DNA of 6,563 bases from an uncultured Selenomonadaceae bacterium (GCA_905236785.1 CAJOQC010000131.1:1-6563), one strand, 5' to 3'; positions 1-6,433 are shown, numbered from the stretch's first letter. Made by a program: numbers and translations. The notes: generated from the letters alone by a model not told the origin.

Positions 1-4
1 CATA

Positions 5-10
5 TATAAT
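5..10 (+). promoter_or_regulatory. Possible -10 hexamer for pyk
   Basis: A perfect TATAAT lies 33 bases upstream of the pyk ATG, in a very A/T-rich stretch. A transcript starting about 7 bases after it would have a leader of roughly 27 nt containing the pyk ribosome binding site. The matching -35 box would fall outside the window, so the promoter cannot be completed. In A/T-rich DNA a TATAAT can also occur by chance. Confidence 0.45.
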
Positions 11-30
11 TGTTTAATTATGTAGTTTAC

Positions 31-38
31 AGGAGGAG
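31..38 (+). promoter_or_regulatory. Strong ribosome binding site of pyk
   Basis: AGGAGGAG sits 5 bases before the ATG at 44 (7 bases from the end of the AGGAGG core). It is a near-perfect anti-16S match, fitting a highly expressed glycolytic enzyme and fixing the start at 44. Confidence 0.85.
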
Positions 39-43
39 CAGCC

Positions 44-1456
44 ATGCTCAAAAAAACAAAAATAATCTGCACTCAAGGGCCTGCCACGGATACGCCGGGT
101 GTTGTCGAAGAACTTATCCGCAACGGAATGAACTGCGCCCGTTTTAATTTTTCCCACGGAAACCATGAGGAACACTTAAAGCGTATCGAGCGGGTGCGGG
201 ATGCCGCCATGCAAACAGGCAAAGTAATTTCTCTCATTCTTGACACCAAAGGTCCCGAGATGCGTTTGGGGGAATTTGCCGGTGACAAAGCGGAACTTCG
301 CGAAGGCAACGAATTTACCCTCACTTACGCCGACGACCCGGGCGACGAAACCCATGTGAGCATCAGCCATAAGGGGTTATATAATGAAGTAAAACCCGGC
401 GACACGCTCCTTTTGTCCGACGGTTTGGTGGGGCTTAGAGTCGAAAAAATAGTGGGGCGGGACATTGTGACCACCATATTAAATTCAGGTCCTATGAGCA
501 CGAGAAAACGTGTTGCCGCGCCGGGGGTGTCTTTGGGGTTGCCGCCCATATCCGAGCAAGACGCAAAGGATATTGTGTTCGGCGTTGAAAACGACATGGA
601 TTTTGTGGCGGCCTCCTTTATCCAACGGGCATCGGACGTTGAGGCCATTCGTACGCTTATTGCCGAACACGGCGGCCACATGGAGATAATCCCCAAAATC
701 GAAAACCTTGAAGGCGTTCGCAATTTTGACGACATTTTGGCGGTCTCCGACGGCATCATGGTTGCTCGCGGCGACTTGGGCGTGGAAGTGCCGGCAGAAG
801 ACGTGCCGATTATTCAAAAAGAAATAATCGCCAAATGCAACAAAGCGGGCAAACCCGTAATAGTGGCGACGCAAATGCTTGAATCCATGACAAACAACCC
901 GCGCCCCACCCGCGCCGAAGTCTCCGACGTGGGCAACGCCATTTTGGACGGCACGGACGCAATAATGCTCTCCGGGGAGACGGCCAGCGGCAAGTACCCG
1001 GTGGAGGCCGTTGCCACCATGAACCGCATCGCCCTTCGCATGGAAAGCTCCTTGCAGTACAAGAAAATGTTTACCTCCCGCGGGTTTGAACATCTTGATT
1101 CGCGCACCGAGGCCGTGGCGCACGCTACGGTGCAAATGGCCTACGAACTGTCGGCGGCGGCGATAATAACCCCCACTCTCTCCGGCTACACCACGCGGGC
1201 CGTGTCGAAGTACCGCCCCAAGGCTGCCATCGTTGCCTACGCCACCAACAAAATGGTGGCGCGTCACTTAAATCTACGCTGGGGCGTATACACCGTGCCG
1301 GGCATAATGTGGAACGATGCCGCCGAAATGGAAAGGGGCGCGGCGAAAGCTGCCCGCGATTACGGCTTCGTTAAAGACGGCGACCTTACGATTATGACTT
1401 CGGGCATGAAACTTGGAGAAGGTCACACCAGCGCAATACGGGTACATTCAATTTGA
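44..1456 (+). CDS. pyk: Pyruvate kinase
   Basis: Catalyses the last step of glycolysis in the cytoplasm: phosphoenolpyruvate + ADP to pyruvate + ATP. The 470-residue length is that of the classic short bacterial enzyme, without the extra C-terminal PEP-utiliser-like domain of Bacillus types. Visible in order: N-terminal barrel strand with TKIICTQGPAT (5-15); active-site R33, N35, S37 in ARFNFSHG; D67-T68-K69-G70; lid (B) domain about 70-170; signature around K218 and E220 (IIPKIENLEG), where the Lys is catalytic and the Glu binds metal; D244 in ARGDLG; T276 in VATQMLESM; MLSGETASGKYP (308-319); C-terminal regulatory domain from about 345. E102 in GDET appears to align with the Glu linked to K+-dependent activity in muscle enzyme (inference by eye). 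Gln11 replaces the more usual Ile/Leu in CTxGP. The 3' end overlaps tcdA by four bases (TTGA), so the two are probably cotranscribed. Confidence 0.97.
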   Translation: MLKKTKIICTQGPATDTPGVVEELIRNGMNCARFNFSHGNHEEHLKRIERVRDAAMQTGKVISLILDTKGPEMRLGEFAGDKAELREGNEFTLTYADDPGDETHVSISHKGLYNEVKPGDTLLLSDGLVGLRVEKIVGRDIVTTILNSGPMSTRKRVAAPGVSLGLPPISEQDAKDIVFGVENDMDFVAASFIQRASDVEAIRTLIAEHGGHMEIIPKIENLEGVRNFDDILAVSDGIMVARGDLGVEVPAEDVPIIQKEIIAKCNKAGKPVIVATQMLESMTNNPRPTRAEVSDVGNAILDGTDAIMLSGETASGKYPVEAVATMNRIALRMESSLQYKKMFTSRGFEHLDSRTEAVAHATVQMAYELSAAAIITPTLSGYTTRAVSKYRPKAAIVAYATNKMVARHLNLRWGVYTVPGIMWNDAAEMERGAAKAARDYGFVKDGDLTIMTSGMKLGEGHTSAIRVHSI

Positions 1457-2205
1457 ACGAAAAAATTTTTTCGCGAACGGAAATGTTAATCGGTAAGACC
1501 GCCATGGAGAAATTGCATCAAAGCTGCGTGGCGGTCTTTGGCTTGGGCGGCGTGGGGTCTTTTGCGGCAGAAGCCTTGGCGCGGGCGGGGGTGGGCGCGC
1601 TCACCCTCATAGATTTTGACACGGTTGACGAAACGAACATAAACCGCCAACTCCATGCCAACATAAACACGATAGGGCAAAAGAAAACCTTCCTCATGAA
1701 AGAGCGAATTGCCGCCATAAACCCCGAGGCAAAAGTCACCCTTATCGACGGTTTTTACGATGCCGACAACGCCGAACAGTTTTTCCTTTCGCCCTATGAT
1801 TATGTGGCCGACGCCATTGACACGGTGGCGGGGAAAATAAGCCTTGCCCTTGAGTGCCGTCGCCGCAACATACCGATAATATGTTCCATGGGCGCGGGGA
1901 ACAAACTTGACCCGGCGCGTTTTTGCGTGACGGATATTTATAAAACCCACACCGACCCTTTGGCGAGGATTATGCGCAAAAAACTAAAAGATGCGGGCAT
2001 ACCTGCCCTAAAGGTGGTTTTTTCCGACGAAATTCCGCAAAAAGTTTTTGCGGATAGCAAAAAAGAAGAAACCAAGGCCGGCAATGCCGGCGGCGAGCCG
2101 CCCGAAAGAAAAACCCGCGCCCCCGGCAGCATAAGTTTTGTCCCGTCGGCGGCGGGGCTTATAATGGCCGGGGAAATTGTGCGGGATTTGATAAAAAATG
2201 ACTGA
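1453..2205 (+). CDS. tcdA: tRNA threonylcarbamoyladenosine dehydratase (ThiF/E1-like)
   Basis: Uses ATP to cyclise t6A at position 37 of ANN-decoding tRNAs to the hydantoin form ct6A, which helps decoding (family knowledge of TcdA/CsdL/YgdL). The 250-residue protein has the adenylating Rossmann fold: GLGGVGS (30-36), LIDFDTVDETNINRQ (52-66, contacts ATP), DAID (120-123), CSMGAGNK (144-151), DIYKTHTDPLAR (161-172) and the family-typical PGSISFVPS (224-232). The TTG at 1453 is preferred because residues 6-14 (FSRTEMLIG) match the usual N-terminus of the family; the next start, ATG 1483, would cut into it. There is no good ribosome binding site near the TTG; the TTGA overlap with the pyk stop suggests translational coupling. 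Residues 200-222 are a charged, Gly/Pro-rich variable loop. Alternatives such as MoeB or ThiF are less likely given the C-terminal motif. Confidence 0.9.
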   Translation: MNEKIFSRTEMLIGKTAMEKLHQSCVAVFGLGGVGSFAAEALARAGVGALTLIDFDTVDETNINRQLHANINTIGQKKTFLMKERIAAINPEAKVTLIDGFYDADNAEQFFLSPYDYVADAIDTVAGKISLALECRRRNIPIICSMGAGNKLDPARFCVTDIYKTHTDPLARIMRKKLKDAGIPALKVVFSDEIPQKVFADSKKEETKAGNAGGEPPERKTRAPGSISFVPSAAGLIMAGEIVRDLIKND

Positions 2206-2226
2206 CGGCGGTTCTCTGTCCAAGTA

Positions 2227-2256
2227 TTGCCTTTTTTTGTCGTATAATGTTATAAT
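2227..2256 (+). promoter_or_regulatory. Promoter of the glycosyltransferase gene
   Basis: A TATAAT at 2251-2256 is preceded, with an 18-base spacer, by TTGCCT (2227-2232), a four-of-six match to TTGACA. A second TATAAT at 2243-2248 lacks a well-placed -35. A start near 2263 gives a leader of about 60 nt before the ATG at 2323, which is sensible. It would leave no leader for an ATG at 2260, and this supports the later start. It implies the glycosyltransferase is at least partly transcribed apart from pyk-tcdA; no terminator is seen after tcdA, so readthrough is also possible. Confidence 0.6.
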
Positions 2257-2304
2257 CGAATGGGTTTTCGCCGATGTTTACTGTGGATTTTCGGCAGATT
2301 AAAA

Positions 2305-2313
2305 GGGAGGAGG
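2305..2313 (+). promoter_or_regulatory. Ribosome binding site deciding the GT9 start
   Basis: GGGAGGAGG lies 9 bases before the ATG at 2323. No comparable site precedes the in-frame ATG at 2260, so translation is assigned to 2323. Confidence 0.85.
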
Positions 2314-2322
2314 AATTATACG

Positions 2323-3330
2323 ATGAACAGTAACTCGCATAACTTCCGACCGCCGAAAAAAATTTGTTTCATGCACAGAGCCAGCACCGGCGATTCTCTG
2401 CTTGCCACCCCTGTGTACCGCGCAGCAAAAGAATGTTTTCCCGATTGCCAAACGGTGCTTGTTACGTCGCCTGTCAGCGCTGAACTGCTAAAGGGTATAC
2501 CCTACATTGACAAACTCGTTTCTTATCGCAACGGCGATTCTGTTTTGCCTGTCATAAAATCAATGTGGCGGGCGGATGCCGCAATAATTTTGGATTATCA
2601 CTATCGAAACGCTTTTTTTGCTTTTTTGGCGCTTATCGGCAAACGAATAGGCCGGGGAAAAAATTTTCTCACCGAGATAATAAAAGACGATTCCGCAGAT
2701 ACTTTTGAACCGCTAAAGTATTTGAAAATAGCGCGAAGTTTGGGTATCGAAACCGATGATTTAAGGCTCTACCGCCCCACCGGCACGCCTGATGAAAAAT
2801 TACGCGTTCAAAAAATTTACCGCGAAGTCAAAGGAGATATGTCGCGTTTGGCCGTTATAGTTCCCTATTCCCTTTCCGGCGTAAAGGATTGGTCTGCTCA
2901 AAAATATCGCGAAATTATAAAAAGACTCGCCGCGAAGGGTTGCGCGACGGCCATAGTCGGCGGCGCGGAAAACCGCGAACGGGCGGCCAAAGATTTCCCA
3001 ATGTCCGTAAATTTGGCGGGGCGTACCAATTTGCGCGAGTCTGCCGAGTTTGTCGCCATGTGTGATTTACAAATATGCGGCTGCACCTCGATGCTTCATA
3101 TTGCAACGGCCGTCGGAACGCCTGCAGTGGCTATTTACGGGCCGACGGCGCCGCAACAGTGGGCGCCGAAAGAAAATTGCGTCGTTATAACCAAGAATTT
3201 TCCGTGTTCGCCATGTTACAACACAGCTAACGAATGTAAGCAAGGCGGGGAGAGCCGTTGCCTAAAGGCGATAAGCATTGAAGATGTTTGGGCGGCGACA
3301 GAAAATGTTTTGCGGTCGTTGCCGTCTTGA
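2323..3330 (+). CDS. Glycosyltransferase family 9 (heptosyltransferase-like)
   Basis: Predicted GT-B glycosyltransferase of the ADP-heptose:LPS heptosyltransferase family, which transfers a sugar onto lipopolysaccharide core or another surface glycan at the inner face of the cytoplasmic membrane; donor and acceptor are not known here. The chosen start gives 335 residues, normal for the family. Visible: RASTGDSLLATPVYRA (19-34), with D24 at the position of the catalytic Asp in WaaC; GIPYIDKLV (58-66); K188 in GVKDW; AIVGGAENRE (210-219); NLAGRTNLRESAEFVAMCDL (230-249); GCTSMLHIATAVGTPAVAIYGPT (253-275); and the C-terminal CxxC cluster C295/C298/C305/C313, usual in GT9. No signal peptide or membrane span is seen. 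The donor-site motif normally reads DTG or DTS, but here Asp is Cys254. The gene looks more A/T-rich than pyk and has its own promoter and a terminator, so it behaves as a single-gene unit. The family is firm; the exact substrate is not. Confidence 0.88.
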   Translation: MNSNSHNFRPPKKICFMHRASTGDSLLATPVYRAAKECFPDCQTVLVTSPVSAELLKGIPYIDKLVSYRNGDSVLPVIKSMWRADAAIILDYHYRNAFFAFLALIGKRIGRGKNFLTEIIKDDSADTFEPLKYLKIARSLGIETDDLRLYRPTGTPDEKLRVQKIYREVKGDMSRLAVIVPYSLSGVKDWSAQKYREIIKRLAAKGCATAIVGGAENRERAAKDFPMSVNLAGRTNLRESAEFVAMCDLQICGCTSMLHIATAVGTPAVAIYGPTAPQQWAPKENCVVITKNFPCSPCYNTANECKQGGESRCLKAISIEDVWAATENVLRSLPS

Positions 3331-3385
3331 TATTATACTACTCTTGAGTTAGAAATTTTTATGGTGAGTTATGGGTTTATGGCAT

Positions 3386-3418
3386 AAAAAAGGACTCGAA
3401 ATCATTCGAGTCCTTTTT
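3386..3418. terminator. Bidirectional intrinsic terminator shared by GT9 and rnc
   Basis: A perfect inverted repeat: GGACTCGAA (3392-3400), loop ATCA (3401-3404), TTCGAGTCC (3405-3413), flanked by six A on the left and five T on the right. The stem is 9 bp, extendable by A-U pairs to 14. It ends transcripts from both convergent genes, since each strand has a G/C-rich stem followed by a U tract. One arm and the loop are coding on the - strand: they hold the last three rnc codons (Gly-Leu-Glu), and the TGA stop falls in the loop. Confidence 0.95.
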
Positions 3419-4115
3419 CTTGCATTGCGGAAAGGGCAACTTTGGCGGCGTGTTGTTCCGCCTCTTTTTTGCTGTGTCCGCTTCCTTTGCCGAAATCCTT
3501 GCCGTCAATAAGCACAACTACGTCAAATATTTTTTCATGATCTGGGCCATGTTCGCCCACCAACTTATAGTCAATCTTGCGGTTTGGCTGCCGTTGCACC
3601 ACTTCTTGCAAGTATGACTTGTAGTCGTGAATGTAATTGCCGAATTTCACCGCCGCAAATTCGTTCTTTAGGTGGGTGTAAACATATTCTCTTGCTGCAT
3701 CCCAGCCGCGATCCTCATAAACCGCGCCGATAACCGCCTCGAAAGCGTCCTCAAGATTGGATATTCGCGTCCTGCCGCCGCATTGTTCTTCGCCACGGCT
3801 TAAAAGCAACATTTCGCCAAACCCCAACTTGGTGGCTATCTTTGAAAGAGTAGCCGCGCAGACGATACCTGCGCGGGTTTTGGTCAGTTCACCCTCGGGC
3901 ATTTCCGGGAAGTTAGTGTACAAATATGTGCTTGTCGCAAGTTCCAACACCGCGTCCCCCAAAAACTCCAACCGTTCGTTGTGCATGGGGGGCGGCTCTT
4001 TTTCATTTGCGTAGGAAGTATGGGTAAGCGCAATGTTTAGGCGGGTCAAATCCTTAAACTCCACGCCTATTTTGCGAGCAAAACCAATTAAGTCTTTTTT
4101 TCTTTGTTCGGTCAT
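3402..4115 (-). CDS. rnc: Ribonuclease III
   Basis: Double-strand-specific endoribonuclease that processes rRNA precursors and structured mRNAs; cytoplasmic, homodimeric, Mg2+-dependent. The 237 residues have the standard two-domain layout: an RNase III domain with the signature NERLEFLGDAVLE (46-58, including E47, E50 and D54) and the second acidic pair D123 and E126 in NLEDAFEAVIGAVY, then a double-stranded-RNA-binding domain (about 164-232) starting DYKSYLQEVVQ and ending in GSGHSKKEAEQHAAKVAL. All metal-binding residues are present. The ATG shares one base with the fabF stop (TAATG), and there is no clear ribosome binding site before it, so translation probably depends on ribosomes finishing fabF. 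The gene ends inside its own terminator, and smc and ftsY, which often follow rnc in Firmicutes, are absent. Confidence 0.97.
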   Translation of the reverse strand: MTEQRKKDLIGFARKIGVEFKDLTRLNIALTHTSYANEKEPPPMHNERLEFLGDAVLELATSTYLYTNFPEMPEGELTKTRAGIVCAATLSKIATKLGFGEMLLLSRGEEQCGGRTRISNLEDAFEAVIGAVYEDRGWDAAREYVYTHLKNEFAAVKFGNYIHDYKSYLQEVVQRQPNRKIDYKLVGEHGPDHEKIFDVVVLIDGKDFGKGSGHSKKEAEQHAAKVALSAMQEKGLE

Positions 4116-5356
4116 TATTCGGCAAATTTCTTAAGGAGCAAACACGCGTTATGACCGCCGAACCCAAAGGAGTTACTGATGGCGGCGCGAACAGTCTTTG
4201 CCCGGGATTTATTAGGCACATAATCAAGATCAAGCCCGTCGTCCGGGGTTTCGTAGTTTATGGTTGGGGGCAACATATCGTTTTCCACCGCCAAGGCTGT
4301 GGCGATACATTCAACACCGCCGGCAGCACCCAAGAGATGCCCCGTCATGGACTTGACGGAGGACACCGCCACGTCTTTTGCTGCCGCGCCCCAAACCGTC
4401 TTTATGGCTTCGCTCTCGCCTTCGTCGTTCATGTGGGTTGACGTGCCATGGGCGTTTACATAATCAACATCGGCGGCCTTCATTCCCGCGTCGTCAAGGG
4501 CAAGTTGCATACATTTTGCTTGGAACTCGCCATGGGGTGCGGGGCTGGTGATGTGGTACGCATCGCAGTTAGATCCGTAGCCCGCAACCTCGGCGTAAAT
4601 ATGCGCGCCTCGGGCTTTGGCGTGTTCCAATGCTTCCAAAACAACCAAGCCTGCGCCTTCGCCCATTACAAAACCACTGCGGTTTTTGTCAAAGGGGCGC
4701 GAAGCGTGCGCCGGGTCGTCGTTATGATTGGTGCAAAGAGCCTTCATGGCGCAAAAACCCGCCACAGCCGCCGGAGAAACGGAGGCTTCCGCGCCGCCGG
4801 CTATCATCATGTCGGCTTTGCCAAGCTGTATCACCCGAAAAGCATCGCCTATGGAGTTTGTGCCGCTGGCGCAAGCAGTTACTATGCAACTTGACGGACC
4901 GTTAAGCTTATATTCTATGGCAACGTGCCCTGCGCCCATGTTGGCAATCATCATGGGGATAAAGAAGGGGCTTATGCGCGAAGGTCCTTTATCAAAAAGT
5001 TTTTCGTATTGGGCGTGCATGGTTTCGATACCGCCGATGCCCGAGCCGATAAAAACGCCGATACGGTTGCGGTCTTCTTTTTCAAAATCGACTTTGGCAT
5101 CTTCAAAAGCAAGTTTTGCGGCGGCCATGGCAAACTGCGTGTAGCGATCCATGCGTTTTACTTCTTTTTTGTCAATATAATCCGTCGGCTCAAAGTCCGT
5201 CACTTCCCCCGCAATTTGCGATTGAAAGTCCGTAGGATCGAACCGCGTTATCCTCTCTATGCCGTTCTTCCCCGCCAAAAGACTTTGCCAAAACACGTTC
5301 TTGCCGATACCTACAGGCGTTATCGCGCCAAGACCGGTTATAACTACCCTGTTCAA
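4115..5356 (-). CDS. fabF: 3-oxoacyl-ACP synthase II (beta-ketoacyl-ACP synthase II)
   Basis: Condenses malonyl-ACP with acyl-ACP in each elongation round of type II fatty acid synthesis in the cytoplasm. The 413 residues match the usual KAS II length. The thiolase-fold catalytic set is complete: C162 in VTACASGTNS, H303 in NAHGTST and H340 in SVKSMTGHLLGAAGG, with K335 and the gating Phe399 in NSFGFGGHN. The start is a TTG: the protein begins MNRVVITGLGAITPVG, exactly as the family does, no ATG is available nearby, and AAAGGAG sits 8 bases upstream. It follows the fabK-like gene after 53 bases and runs directly into rnc. Context (acpP upstream, rnc downstream) agrees with the assignment as fabF rather than a polyketide KAS. 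Confidence 0.97.
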   Translation of the reverse strand: MNRVVITGLGAITPVGIGKNVFWQSLLAGKNGIERITRFDPTDFQSQIAGEVTDFEPTDYIDKKEVKRMDRYTQFAMAAAKLAFEDAKVDFEKEDRNRIGVFIGSGIGGIETMHAQYEKLFDKGPSRISPFFIPMMIANMGAGHVAIEYKLNGPSSCIVTACASGTNSIGDAFRVIQLGKADMMIAGGAEASVSPAAVAGFCAMKALCTNHNDDPAHASRPFDKNRSGFVMGEGAGLVVLEALEHAKARGAHIYAEVAGYGSNCDAYHITSPAPHGEFQAKCMQLALDDAGMKAADVDYVNAHGTSTHMNDEGESEAIKTVWGAAAKDVAVSSVKSMTGHLLGAAGGVECIATALAVENDMLPPTINYETPDDGLDLDYVPNKSRAKTVRAAISNSFGFGGHNACLLLKKFAE

Positions 5357-5364
5357 TAGTCTGT

Positions 5365-5371
5365 CTCCTTT
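5365..5371 (-). promoter_or_regulatory. Ribosome binding site confirming the fabF TTG start
   Basis: Read on the - strand the site is AAAGGAG, 8 bases before TTG 5356. Good spacing plus the conserved N-terminus makes the non-ATG start firm. Confidence 0.85.
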
Positions 5372-5409
5372 CGTTGCCGCATCAATTCGACAACAAAATA
5401 ATCGAAAAA

Positions 5410-6351
5410 TTAAACAGCCGCCGCCTCTTTCAAAAGTCCGGCAAAAATATCCTTCACCGAAAGAATTTTGCTTATGCGCGGCATATATTCCCCCGTAAAG
5501 ACCAGCCCCGTCTCGACATCCCCCTGTTGCGCCCGTATAAGAGCGCGTATGATGCAGAAATTGTGTTTGCAGGCCTTAAGGCATGAATCACATTTCTTGG
5601 GCGGCACCGGGCCGTTTAGCACCCGTTGGGAAAAGGGCGTGCGAACAGCTCTGCCCGGCAAGCCGACGGGGCTGTGGATAACCACAATGTCGTCGGGCTT
5701 TGATTTTAGGTAATACTCTTTTAGTGTGGGCGCGGCGTTAGATTCGATGCTGGCTGCAAATCTTGAGCCAAGTTGTACGCCGTTTGCCCCCATATTTATA
5801 AAATCAACGATGTCCCTGCCGCTTAGAACGCCGCCCGCTGCCACCACGGGAATTTTCACGGCGGCTCTTACATCGGGGATAATCTTCTTTATGGAAATGT
5901 CCGTACCCAAATGCCCGCCGGCTTCCTTACCTTCGACGATAACCGCCGACGCGCCCAAACGCTCGGAAATTTTCGCCAGCTTGGCCGTTGATACGATAGG
6001 CACAATAGGCGTACCCGATTCTTTGCCCAAGGCGAACATATCGCGGGAAAAACCCGCCCCCGCCACCACAAGGTCAATTCCTTCGCTGATGGCTGTTTTC
6101 ACAACTCCGGCAAAATCTCGTGCCGCCACCATTATATTTATGCCGATAACTCCCTTTGTGAGGGAACGGGCAAGTTTTATCTCATAACGAAGTTCGTCGT
6201 GGCTCATGCCGCTTGCGGCTATAAGCCCGATGCCGCCTTCGTTCGCCACCGCCGCCGCAAGACGCGCCGTTGAAAGGCGTATGGCCATGCCCCCTTGGAT
6301 AATGGGAATTTTGGCTATTTTTTCACCGATTTTAAGTTCAGGAAGTTTCAA
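5410..6351 (-). CDS. FMN-dependent FabK / nitronate monooxygenase family protein; candidate enoyl-ACP reductase II
   Basis: A 313-residue TIM-barrel flavoenzyme of the family that holds FabK (NAD(P)H-dependent enoyl-ACP reductase) and nitronate monooxygenases. Visible motifs: PIIQGGMA (16-23), GGIGLIAASG (39-48), GINIMVAA (70-77), VVAGAG (95-100), VEGKEAGGHLG (139-149, with H147 at the position of the FabK catalytic His), PVVAAGGV (168-175), GVQLGSRFAASIESNA (191-206). The C-terminal part differs from pneumococcal FabK: it carries CDSCLKACKHNFC (C254, C257, C261, C266), then a RALIRAQQGDVETGLVFTGEYMPRI segment seen in a subgroup often labelled nitronate monooxygenase. Its place between acpP and fabF argues for the final reduction of elongation (inference). 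No other enoyl reductase is in the window. The start is TTG 6351, with GGAGG 7 bases upstream. Family is firm; enoyl reductase activity is likely but unproven, so no symbol is given. Confidence 0.85.
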   Translation of the reverse strand: MKLPELKIGEKIAKIPIIQGGMAIRLSTARLAAAVANEGGIGLIAASGMSHDELRYEIKLARSLTKGVIGINIMVAARDFAGVVKTAISEGIDLVVAGAGFSRDMFALGKESGTPIVPIVSTAKLAKISERLGASAVIVEGKEAGGHLGTDISIKKIIPDVRAAVKIPVVAAGGVLSGRDIVDFINMGANGVQLGSRFAASIESNAAPTLKEYYLKSKPDDIVVIHSPVGLPGRAVRTPFSQRVLNGPVPPKKCDSCLKACKHNFCIIRALIRAQQGDVETGLVFTGEYMPRISKILSVKDIFAGLLKEAAAV

Positions 6352-6358
6352 TGCGATT

Positions 6359-6363
6359 CCTCC
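6359..6363 (-). promoter_or_regulatory. Ribosome binding site confirming the fabK-like TTG start
   Basis: GGAGG on the - strand lies 7 bases before TTG 6351. No ATG near this point fits the family N-terminus, which begins about 15 residues before the QGGM motif. Confidence 0.85.
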
Positions 6364-6374
6364 AATGACTTTTT

Positions 6375-6405
6375 AGAAAATCCCGCGAAGCTCGTTCACG
6401 GGATT
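6375..6405 (-). terminator. Hairpin with short U tract between acpP and the fabK-like gene (weak terminator / attenuator)
   Basis: On the - strand, AATCCCGTGAA (6405-6395) pairs with TTCGCGGGATT (6389-6379): 11 bp including one U-G wobble, around a CGAGC loop, followed by TTTTCT. The fold is continuous only on the - strand; on the + strand the wobble becomes a C-A mismatch. This favours a role in - strand RNA. The U tract is short and broken by a C, so partial termination after acpP is more likely than a full stop. Confidence 0.6.
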
Positions 6406-6433
6406 AAGGGCGCGCCAATGCAAAGAACGTTTG

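Noticed and set aside
485..1267. Long open frame antisense to pyk (260 codons)
   Set aside because: It lies wholly inside pyk, has no ribosome binding site of note, and its His/Arg/Gly-rich translation resembles no family I know; it follows from pyk codon bias.
2270..2295. GCCGA...TCGGC inverted repeat in the GT9 leader
   Set aside because: Five pairs around a 16-base loop is weak; no U tract and no known riboswitch pattern seen.
2260..2322. In-frame ATG at 2260 extending the GT9 protein by 21 residues
   Set aside because: It would sit at the predicted transcription start, has no ribosome binding site, and the extension is not family-like; ATG 2323 has GGGAGGAGG 9 bases upstream.
4448..5359. 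Several open frames antisense to fabF
   Set aside because: All fall within the clearly coding fabF, have biased compositions and no recognisable motifs.
6409..6416. GGCGCGCC palindrome in the acpP/fabK-like gap
   Set aside because: Only 8 bp with no extension beyond the core and no second copy noticed; too short to call an operator.
6374..6424. Possible 16-codon leader peptide on the - strand overlapping the acpP/fabK-like hairpin (TTG start, ending TAA)
   Set aside because: No ribosome binding site, no run of one regulatory amino acid, and a TTG start; probably chance, although it spans the hairpin.
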